A stretch of 6,540 bases of DNA from NCBI GenBank assembly GCA_003247275.1, contig QKAA01000073.1:1-6540 (forward strand), given 5' to 3'. This DNA comes from a bacterium (GTDB lineage: Bacteria > Patescibacteriota > Microgenomatia > UBA1400 > RBG-16-45-19). Within the stretch, counting starts at the first letter, position 1. Each line of letters opens with the position of its first letter. Shown here in pieces: positions 1-4,793 of this stretch. The notes under the pieces were generated by a model, which had not been told where the DNA came from, searched no databases, and saw only the letters and a list, made by a program, of their open reading frames with translations. Both the position numbers and the translations under genes were made by a program.

Positions 1-65
1 AAGGTAGACAGTATTATCACTGTAGAACAAAACCAATTCTTCCTGCAACCCCCAATTTTCTCTAA

Positions 66-81
66 ATTGTGCGACATAATT
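66..81 (-). promoter_or_regulatory. Copy of TTATGTCGCA motif upstream of the TIM-barrel gene
   Basis: The plus strand reads ATTGTGCGACATAATT, whose reverse complement contains TTATGTCGCACAAT. The same 14 bases occur exactly at 2869-2882, and 15 of these 16 bases recur at 2129-2144. It lies about 85 bases before the start codon at 167, so it could be an operator for that gene. On the plus strand it includes CATAAT (75-80), which could pass as a -10 element, but there is no good -35. The protein that binds it is unknown. Confidence 0.4.
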
Positions 82-166
82 CCACCTTACAGGAAGAGAA
101 GGGGAGAAGTCAAAAACCAAAAACGCCTCAATAAAAGTTGACCGTATCCGTCATAATAAGAACATC

Positions 167-1105
167 ATGATAATCCCAGGAATTAAACTTGGACCAAACG
201 ATTGGCAAGAAAAAATAAATTGTAACCCCCAGTGTGCTGAAATTTGGTATCGAGCCGACCAGCAAGAACTCTATCTGGAGCTTTTCCATGCTCTGCATCA
301 ACGAAACATTCCCTTCGGTCTTCACTTTTGGGCCATAACTCCCGATGGACATGAGCCAAACATTGCCTACCCCGGAAAAAACCACCATCACACCATTAAA
401 CTTATGGAACAATGCATCGATGATGCGGCCACTTATCACGCCACCTACGTCAATATTCACGCCGGCAATCGCAGCCTCATCATCATCGATCTTACAAACG
501 ATTTGTGGCTACCCGACGCAGATCAACCGCTGATTTCGCCACAACTTGCAAAAGACGTTCGAAACCAAACTCTTAAACACTTGGCAAAATACGCCGCCGA
601 TCGTCATGTTCAACTTCTAGTTGAATCAGTCCCACTCTGCTCTCCTGATAGTCGGGTTGATTCACCCCTGCCCAGCCGAAACTTTCCCTTAGATCAATTT
701 CCCACCGACCTACCAAGCCTTGCAGCTGCCTGCAAACAGGCTGGCTGTGGCTTTACCAATGACCTAGGGCATGTCTTCGGCATGTCCGCCAATCTACCCC
801 GAAAAGAGCTATATCAATTATTTTTGACACACACTAAAAAGCTTGCTCCATACACTCAATTGATCCATGTCAATACTGTCACTCCACCATATAACGGCAC
901 CGACGAACATCGAGGCATTCTTCCAATCGATTTTGCCACTCCTGGCATTTTCCCCACCAAAACCGAACTCATTGACAATATTAAACTGATCGAGTCAAAT
1001 TCTCACAATGACGTCTGGTTGGTTGGCGAACCCCGAACTGACCACGTTAAAAATTATGATGAATTAGTCAAATTAATTCAGGAAATCCATCCGCCAAAAA
1101 AATAA
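167..1105 (+). CDS. Endonuclease IV / xylose isomerase-like TIM-barrel metalloenzyme
   Basis: A 312-residue protein of the AP endonuclease family 2 / sugar isomerase-epimerase TIM-barrel superfamily. All nine residue types that hold the three zinc ions in endonuclease IV can be matched in order: H53 (GLHFW), H98 (NIHAGN), E153 (LVES), D199 and H202 (NDLGH), H234 (LIHVN), D246 and H248 (DEH) and E288 (VGEPR). Members of this fold either cut DNA at abasic sites or isomerise sugars and related keto compounds. The surrounding sequence is not classical Nfo: there is no CHxxAxGYD-type stretch, and extra segments lie around 103-125 and 160-182. I therefore leave the substrate open. The ATG at 167 is the first possible start after an in-frame TAA at 77-79, and no ATG, GTG or TTG lies between them. 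No SD is close; a purine run (91-109) sits too far upstream. It is followed by the convergent GDSL gene 35 nt away. No signal peptide is seen, so it is probably cytoplasmic. Confidence 0.85.
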   Translation: MIIPGIKLGPNDWQEKINCNPQCAEIWYRADQQELYLELFHALHQRNIPFGLHFWAITPDGHEPNIAYPGKNHHHTIKLMEQCIDDAATYHATYVNIHAGNRSLIIIDLTNDLWLPDADQPLISPQLAKDVRNQTLKHLAKYAADRHVQLLVESVPLCSPDSRVDSPLPSRNFPLDQFPTDLPSLAAACKQAGCGFTNDLGHVFGMSANLPRKELYQLFLTHTKKLAPYTQLIHVNTVTPPYNGTDEHRGILPIDFATPGIFPTKTELIDNIKLIESNSHNDVWLVGEPRTDHVKNYDELVKLIQEIHPPKK

Positions 1106-1118
1106 TTTTGAAAAAGTA

Positions 1119-1150
1119 GGGGATAGGGGACAAAAATCACCTATCGACCC
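1119..1150 (-). terminator. Probable intrinsic terminator of the GDSL hydrolase gene
   Basis: Read on the minus strand, GGG-TC-GATAGG (1150 to 1140) can pair with CCTATC-CCC (1127 to 1119), giving 6 + 3 base pairs with a two-base bulge. It is followed by TACTTTTTC and, further on, a second T run. The stem overlaps the last codons of the hydrolase. The plus strand has no T run after the stem, so it should work only for the minus-strand gene. Confidence 0.45.
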
Positions 1151-1716
1151 AAAAGAATGTGCGACATAAGCTCTGAAAATACCCGTTGACCAATTATTTT
1201 TTGACCCGACAAGTTGGGATGCAAATAATCCACACCAAACATTCCATCATCGTCAAATCGATAGGTAAATATCACATCTAAATCATGCGAAGCAAAAACC
1301 TCCCACAACCAAATAAGCGGCACCTGCTTTTTCTGGCTAATCCCCTCTAAAACAGATAAATAAGGCTGATATAGCAGGGCAACTTCTTTATTATTTATCT
1401 GGGTTGGTGTCATCAGCACCACCTGACAACCAGACCGCCCCAAAGTTTCAATTAACTCGAGTAAAGCTTGTTCATATTCTTTAACTGGAAATCGTCGATG
1501 TACTTCGTTATGCCCATAGCAAATCAGTGCTACTTCAGGTTTACTTAATGACACATCGGTTTGAACCCGGCTAAGTGCTTCCAAAGCGATTTCACCATTT
1601 ACACCACTACCTAATACGAGCCAATCGTCTTTAAGTAACCGCTGCAACTCATTTACATAACTTTCCTGCTCACTGTTTGCCGTAATTGAATCGCCGTAAC
1701 ACACCATCGTTTTCAT
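1141..1716 (-). CDS. GDSL/SGNH-family hydrolase
   Basis: A 191-residue SGNH hydrolase, that is, an esterase, lipase or deacetylase with a flavodoxin-like fold. The four family blocks are visible: block I GDSIT with nucleophile S10, block II around GVNGE with oxyanion-hole G41, block III GHNE with N70, and block V DYLHP with D163 and H166 completing the catalytic triad. Its length is normal for a single-domain member. There is no signal peptide or membrane segment, so it is probably a cytoplasmic enzyme acting on a small ester or acetylated sugar; the true substrate cannot be read from the sequence. The ATG at 1716 is chosen because GDSIT then starts at the expected distance from the N terminus; a second Met at codon 4 is possible. 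There is no SD. A TG-extended -10 ten bases upstream suggests a very short leader. Confidence 0.88.
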   Translation of the reverse strand: MKTMVCYGDSITANSEQESYVNELQRLLKDDWLVLGSGVNGEIALEALSRVQTDVSLSKPEVALICYGHNEVHRRFPVKEYEQALLELIETLGRSGCQVVLMTPTQINNKEVALLYQPYLSVLEGISQKKQVPLIWLWEVFASHDLDVIFTYRFDDDGMFGVDYLHPNLSGQKIIGQRVFSELMSHILLGR

Positions 1717-1726
1717 ATATATGTAG

Positions 1727-1735
1727 TGTATAACA
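1727..1735 (-). promoter_or_regulatory. Extended -10 promoter element for the GDSL gene
   Basis: The minus strand reads TGTTATACA, a TG-N-TATACA extended -10, ending 10 bases before the ATG at 1716. A start of transcription 6-7 bases later would give a nearly leaderless mRNA, which fits the lack of an SD. No convincing -35 is present. Confidence 0.35.
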
Positions 1736-1941
1736 TCAAAAACCCGTTTAGCCTGGTAGCTCCTAAATGTACTAACCCTCTACCAGATACAGACAGCGTA
1801 GAATGCCCAAAATCGGCTTTTCCATCCTTAACCTGACCAACTATATGTCGAAAATGGTCAGAAAAACGATAAATAGGTAAGAGAATAGGTTGCTGTATAC
1901 GCAAAAACTAATAAAAGTGGCAAAAAAGAAATAAGTGAATT

Positions 1942-1966
1942 TATAAACATTAGTTTCGGGTTTATA
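1942..1966. repeat. Short inverted repeat TATAAAC/GTTTATA
   Basis: Perfect 7-base arms at 1942-1948 and 1960-1966 with an 11-base loop. It is partly interleaved with another 7-base pair, AACTAAT (1906-1912) and ATTAGTT (1949-1955). It lies in the AT-rich start of the gene-free spacer. No function is evident. Confidence 0.35.
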
Positions 1967-2040
1967 TACAAAATCAAAAAAAATGAGTCGCGCCCGCTAA
2001 GAGAGTGAGGAATAAATTCAACAAAAGATCGAAAATGGAA

Positions 2041-2081
2041 TTAATTGACAATTAACAACGACAAAGAACCACAATTAACAA
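2041..2081. repeat. Palindrome TTAATTG-A-CAATTAA and 11-base direct repeat
   Basis: Positions 2041-2055 form a perfect odd palindrome (7-base arms around one A). The sequence ACAATTAACAA occurs at 2048-2058 and again at 2071-2081, a spacing of 23 bases or about two helical turns. This layout is typical of a binding site for a dimeric protein with a second half-site, but no regulator or downstream gene is recognised. A consensus TTGACA at 2045-2050 has no -10 partner. Confidence 0.4.
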
Positions 2082-2110
2082 AAAATCCACCCCTCCTCCG
2101 ATCCTTGAGG

Positions 2111-2142
2111 TTATGTCGTAAAAGGTATATTGTACGACATAA
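2111..2142. promoter_or_regulatory. Perfect inverted pair of the TTATGTCGTA motif (operator candidate)
   Basis: TTATGTCGTA (2111-2120) and its exact reverse complement TACGACATAA (2133-2142) are separated by 12 bases. The dyad brackets TATATT (2126-2131) on the plus strand and TACAAT (2129-2134) on the minus strand, both usable -10 elements. TTGAGG (2105-2110) lies 15 bases before TATATT. This would suit a repressor site covering a promoter, or an RNA hairpin with a 12-base loop. No convincing gene follows on either side. Confidence 0.5.
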
Positions 2143-2149
2143 TTTAACC

Positions 2150-2189
2150 ACTATTCTTTGTCAGGGGAAAGTGACAAACGACTATTCTT
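2150..2189. repeat. Hairpin TTTGTCA/TGACAAA flanked by direct repeats ACTATTCTT
   Basis: Perfect 7-base arms (2157-2163 and 2172-2178) enclose an 8-base loop. The exact 9-base direct repeat ACTATTCTT sits at 2150-2158 and 2181-2189. It begins only 8 bases after the TTATGTCGTA dyad, so the two may form one compound site. Confidence 0.4.
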
Positions 2190-2367
2190 AGAAATGGCCA
2201 TAAATACCAAAATAAATAAGCATAATTTCCCATTAATTACTCTTAATAATCCCTCTTCACCTCAGACTCTCTTACACACCAACAAAACCATCCCCGATAG
2301 TGCGGACGCAGCACTACCAGAGGCAACCAGGGAAAAATGATGCAAACTATATCAAAAAAGGATTGAG

Positions 2368-2376
2368 TTATCCACA
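2368..2376 (+). promoter_or_regulatory. Perfect DnaA box TTATCCACA
   Basis: Exact match to the strong bacterial DnaA-binding consensus. A single 9-mer can occur by chance. The relaxed match TTTTTCACA on the minus strand at 2484-2492 and the adjacent AT-rich repeats (2495-2552) make it more interesting. No dnaA or dnaN gene is nearby, and strand composition does not change sign here, so I do not call an origin. Confidence 0.4.
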
Positions 2377-2494
2377 AAAAGAATATACTCCCTGGCAGGA
2401 TCGTCGCATCTACAATCCTCTTTCGGGTTTTCTTTGAAAAACGGTTAGCAGTCGTTGCTGTTTGTCTGCTAAAAATATGTCTCTGTGAAAAATA

Positions 2495-2552
2495 TATTAT
2501 AGGTCGTGAAACAACATTAATTAATTTATTATAGGACATACTATTATAGGAC
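2495..2552 (+). repeat. Three copies of TATTATAGG[T/A]C
   Basis: Copies at 2495-2505 (ending TC), 2527-2537 and 2542-2552 (both ending AC), with start spacings of 32 and 15 bases. The patch directly follows the relaxed DnaA-like site and is rich in AT. It could be repeated protein-binding sites or an unwinding element; no gene depends on it visibly. Confidence 0.4.
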
Positions 2553-2868
2553 TCTTACTCCCCTCTCTCCCCTACACCCACATTAATTGATTTTCTGCTC
2601 ACCAGATTATGACAACAAATTATCTCGAGTAAATGGGCTAAATAACTCTTATTATTTATTTACCATTGCACAAGAGACCATCATTCGCCAATGCCCATTA
2701 AACGAGATTGCATAATACCTATTTGTCTTCCCTGCTAAACACTCACAATTACCACTCGCGCCGAACAACTCCTCTATAAATCCGTTACAAATATCACTCC
2801 ATCACATACGTTTTTATTAAATAAGTTGCTTTATTCTTTCTCAAGACTCCTTAGAAAACCTCTTTTTT

Positions 2869-2882
2869 TTATGTCGCACAAT
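2869..2882 (+). promoter_or_regulatory. Copy of TTATGTCGCACAAT motif
   Basis: An exact 14-base match, in the opposite orientation, to positions 66-79. It directly follows a run of eight T. No open reading frame of note starts after it, so it is orphaned here as it is at 2111-2142. Confidence 0.4.
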
Positions 2883-3099
2883 ATTATACTACTTCCACCA
2901 AAATACAGACTGCTAAATCAATCTAAATTAAAATTTGCTTACAATAAAAAATATTACTCACGACAACTTAAGTTCTCTTTATAATTTATTCTTCCCCACC
3001 ACTGTGCTCCCTCCATTCCCCTACCCCATACAATCGCCTGTTTTCTCTTTTTCATTTGAGTGATTTTGATCAAGAATGTGTTTTTAATGACTTAATTAG

Positions 3100-3285
3100 C
3101 ATAGCAACTCAAGATTTGTTGGAATGAATTCCACTATGATCGCAGCTCCTGTTTGACAGCCAAGAGAGAATCTCCTGGCCCAAGTTAGCTGCGATAGCTA
3201 TGAAGGGAAAACAAGAATCCTGAATTGATGGTGCGTCTTAAGTCAAAGCTTTGCTCCTTTCACTTATGAAAGGAGAAGAAAAATG
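3100..3285 (+). ncRNA. Candidate structured RNA / leader with SD-sequestering hairpin
   Basis: Read on the plus strand, this block folds into several perfect helices. CATAGC (3100-3105) pairs with GCTATG (3197-3202), and ATCGCAGCT (3139-3147) with AGCTGCGAT (3187-3195). Between these lie hairpins TGGAAT-GA-ATTCCA (3120-3133), CTGT-TTG-ACAG (3149-3159) and GCCA-A-GAGA-GAA-TCTC-C-TGGC (3159-3179). Downstream, CTCCTTTCA (3254-3262) and TGAAAGGAG (3267-3275) form a 9-bp stem with a 4-base loop. That stem contains an AGGAG Shine-Dalgarno eight bases before an ATG at 3283. This is the architecture of a riboswitch or other cis-regulator acting on translation, or of a free small RNA. I recognise no known family. 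The ATG opens only a 21-codon frame (3283-3348) that runs antisense into the membrane-protein gene, so no gene under its control is apparent. Confidence 0.4.
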
Positions 3286-3306
3286 TTTAATAACAAAAAA
3301 TACTAT

Positions 3307-4074
3307 TTATTTCCACGGGGTGACCAACAACGTCGCAATCAACACTAATAATCCCACCACCACATACTCGGTAATAGTCCGCTTAAACAATCGCTCGCTT
3401 AGCTCATGCTGTAACAAGCCTAAAGCCACATACAACACCGTTGCTAAAAACAAAGCTGCCACCCAAACGCTCACTGGCAAAAAAGACAAACTAACCGCAA
3501 TAAATCCCATGATCACAGATAAACTTATCGACATGATCAAGATGTCTTTCGACAAAAATGGCTCCAACTTCATCGACCACAATCCATTAATCAACAATGG
3601 CAAAGTCGCCCCTGCCACCAACAACCCATTTGACCAAAAAGGCCACTGCAAAGAAAATACGGTGTTATACAACAATGCTGCCGTCAAAATCGACAACAAA
3701 AAACCCACCGCATGAGCCGCCCGCAATAATTGAATCGTCCGAGCCGCTGCCACCGAAAAAATATTCTCGGTTAAAAACAGTGCATACATCCCTACCCCAA
3801 ACAAAATCACAATAATCACTCGAGAAATAAAATTATCTGGCAATAAAAAGTAAAACAGCCCAATTGCTGACGCATACAACGATGGAGACGACAAAATAGT
3901 TACCCACTCAATCCCTTTCAACTCATCAAACAAGGCCCAGGCTGACACCAAATAGGTGACCAAGAAAAAGCCAAAAATCGCTACATAACGATATTCTATC
4001 GGGATATATTGAATGCCCAACAACAAGACAGACAACACTGCCGAACTTAATAAAAATTTCTGACGCTTTGACAC
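3307..4074 (-). CDS. Polytopic membrane protein of unknown function, downstream of yebC
   Basis: A 255-residue, very hydrophobic protein with about eight or nine membrane segments: near residues 8-25, 30-50, 66-80, 84-103, 118-142, 148-167, 175-197, 199-217 and 235-253. The short loops carry few charges, and no catalytic motif or known transporter signature is visible. The N terminus (MSKRQK) is basic, so it probably lies inside the cell. It starts with GTG at 4074, ten bases after the yebC stop, with AAGGG seven bases before it, so it is very likely co-transcribed with yebC and translationally linked. I do not recognise the family. The gene ends at 3307 next to the structured block, and no intrinsic terminator with a U run is present. 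Confidence 0.85.
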   Translation of the reverse strand: MSKRQKFLLSSAVLSVLLLGIQYIPIEYRYVAIFGFFLVTYLVSAWALFDELKGIEWVTILSSPSLYASAIGLFYFLLPDNFISRVIIVILFGVGMYALFLTENIFSVAAARTIQLLRAAHAVGFLLSILTAALLYNTVFSLQWPFWSNGLLVAGATLPLLINGLWSMKLEPFLSKDILIMSISLSVIMGFIAVSLSFLPVSVWVAALFLATVLYVALGLLQHELSERLFKRTITEYVVVGLLVLIATLLVTPWK

Positions 4075-4084
4075 CGTGCAACCC

Positions 4085-4633
4085 TTAATTCATATTGTGA
4101 ACTACTTGCTCAACATCATCATGCTCTTCCAGCATTTCCGTCAAATTTTCCACTTGTTTTCGAACTGATTCGTCCGATACATCCATTGGAATTTTAATCT
4201 CACTCGTCCCATCGGGAGCAATATCAAACAAATAGCTTGCGGCTCCAGGACCTGCCAACGACCCGCCATTGCGCTCAAACATAGCTCGAATCTCCGCCCC
4301 AGTTCTGTTTCGATTATCGGTAATTGCTGTCACCAAAAACCCTACTCCGCCCGCTCCATAACCCTCATACATCACTTCATCGATGGTTTGACCTGACTTG
4401 GATTTTCCTAAACCTCGCTGAATCGCCCGATCAATGTTAGCTCTCGGCATATTTGCTTCACGCGCCTTATCTAAAGCTACACGCAATGACGGATTGGTTC
4501 CTGGGTCTCCACTTCCACCTTCTTTCACCGCGACCCGAATTAATCGGCCAACATATCCAAAAACCTTCCCCTTTTTCGCATCAGTGGCTGCTTTCTTATT
4601 TTTGATGTTATTCCATTTAGAATGTCCAGACAT
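4085..4633 (-). CDS. yebC: YebC/TACO1-family protein, short form lacking an internal domain
   Basis: A 182-residue member of the YebC/TACO1 family. The family was long annotated as transcriptional regulators and is now linked to translation, where it helps ribosomes past difficult stretches. The hallmarks are clear: MSGHSKW at 1-7, GKVFGYVGRLI at 22-32, the NMPRANIDRAI block at 61-71, YEGYGAGG at 89-96 and TDNRNRT at 105-111. The usual length is about 240. Here ASYLFDIAPDG (132-142) runs almost directly into KIPMDVSDES and the C-terminal helix LTEMLEEHDDVEQVVHN. About 60-70 residues present in E. coli YebC, corresponding to the inserted third domain, are therefore missing. The start at 4633 is preferred over a longer frame from 4648 because MSGHSKW is the conserved N terminus and GAGGAG lies seven bases before it. 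It is first in an operon with the membrane protein. Confidence 0.95.
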   Translation of the reverse strand: MSGHSKWNNIKNKKAATDAKKGKVFGYVGRLIRVAVKEGGSGDPGTNPSLRVALDKAREANMPRANIDRAIQRGLGKSKSGQTIDEVMYEGYGAGGVGFLVTAITDNRNRTGAEIRAMFERNGGSLAGPGAASYLFDIAPDGTSEIKIPMDVSDESVRKQVENLTEMLEEHDDVEQVVHNMN

Positions 4634-4640
4634 AACAAAA

Positions 4641-4646
4641 CTCCTC
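4641..4646 (-). promoter_or_regulatory. Shine-Dalgarno of yebC
   Basis: GAGGAG on the minus strand, seven bases before the ATG at 4633. It is the clearest SD attached to a real gene in the window, and it decides the yebC start against the in-frame ATG at 4648, which lies upstream of it. Confidence 0.75.
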
Positions 4647-4667
4647 AATATTCAAAACTGTCTCATC

Positions 4668-4673
4668 ATTATA
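4668..4673 (-). promoter_or_regulatory. -10 element of the yebC operon promoter
   Basis: The minus strand carries a perfect TATAAT. It sits 34 bases before the yebC ATG and would give a leader of about 27 bases including the SD. The -35 is weak (TGAATC at a 17-base spacing). The rest of the divergent spacer (to 4793) should hold the TPR gene promoter. TTGCAT (4711-4716) and TATCCT (4734-4739), 17 bases apart, are the best plus-strand pair. Confidence 0.6.
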
Positions 4674-4793
4674 CGCTAAAAAACCAAGCCGATTCAGGAA
4701 AAATTACTCTTTGCATTTTAGTCGTAATTTTTGTATCCTGTTGAACAATTGGGTAAGAAATATCAGTAAATTAAATCGTAGATCGCACAAAAA

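Larger units (their letters stand above)
1717..3306. other. Long gene-free, repeat-rich spacer
   Basis: About 1.6 kb without a protein I can defend. The open frames in it are short, start with weak codons and give low-complexity, cysteine- or tryptophan-rich translations. Positions 1717-1890 have GC content close to the neighbouring genes (28/60 in 1741-1800), while 1921-1980 falls to 12/60. From there to about 3060 the stretch is AT-rich with scattered C-rich runs. It holds a tandem-repeat patch (2041-2190), hairpins at 2298-2316 (TAGTGC/GCACTA) and 2445-2472 (TTAGCAG/CTGCTAA), a long-range inverted pair AATGGGC/GCCCATT (2632 and 2693), DnaA-box matches, and a foldable block at 3100-3285. 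I found no tRNA, rRNA, CRISPR array or transposase. Confidence 0.6.

Noticed and set aside
2041..2073. Consensus -35 TTGACA at 2045-2050 as a promoter
   Set aside because: No -10-like hexamer occurs 16-18 bases downstream (the sequence there is AACCAC/ACCACA).
2111..2142. A dif/Xer site
   Set aside because: The TTATG and CATAA elements face outward with a 12-base gap; dif has CATAA and TTATG facing inward across 6 bases.
2158..2539. Open frames of 60 codons (+, 2158-2340) and 98 codons (-, 2243-2539)
   Set aside because: They overlap each other on opposite strands, have no good start signals, give compositions unlike real proteins (the minus-strand frame ends WFCWCVRESEVKRDY), and lie in repeat-rich AT DNA.
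3139..3195. A tRNA, tmRNA or SRP RNA in the foldable block
   Set aside because: No T-loop GGTTCRANTCC, no CCA-end acceptor of 7 bp, and no SRP GGAAG/AGCA core. The GACAGCCAAG stretch only superficially resembles SRP RNA.
3254..3275. The 9-bp hairpin as an intrinsic terminator
   Set aside because: Neither strand has a U run after the stem; on the plus strand it is followed by A-rich sequence and an ATG.
3251..3715. A 154-codon plus-strand frame entering the membrane-protein gene
   Set aside because: It is antisense to a convincing multi-span membrane protein, and its Asn/Thr/Lys-rich translation is what the complement of hydrophobic codons gives.
4634..4648. Five-residue N-terminal extension of YebC (MRSFV)
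   Set aside because: The family starts at MSGHSKW, and the GAGGAG ribosome site lies between the two possible starts.
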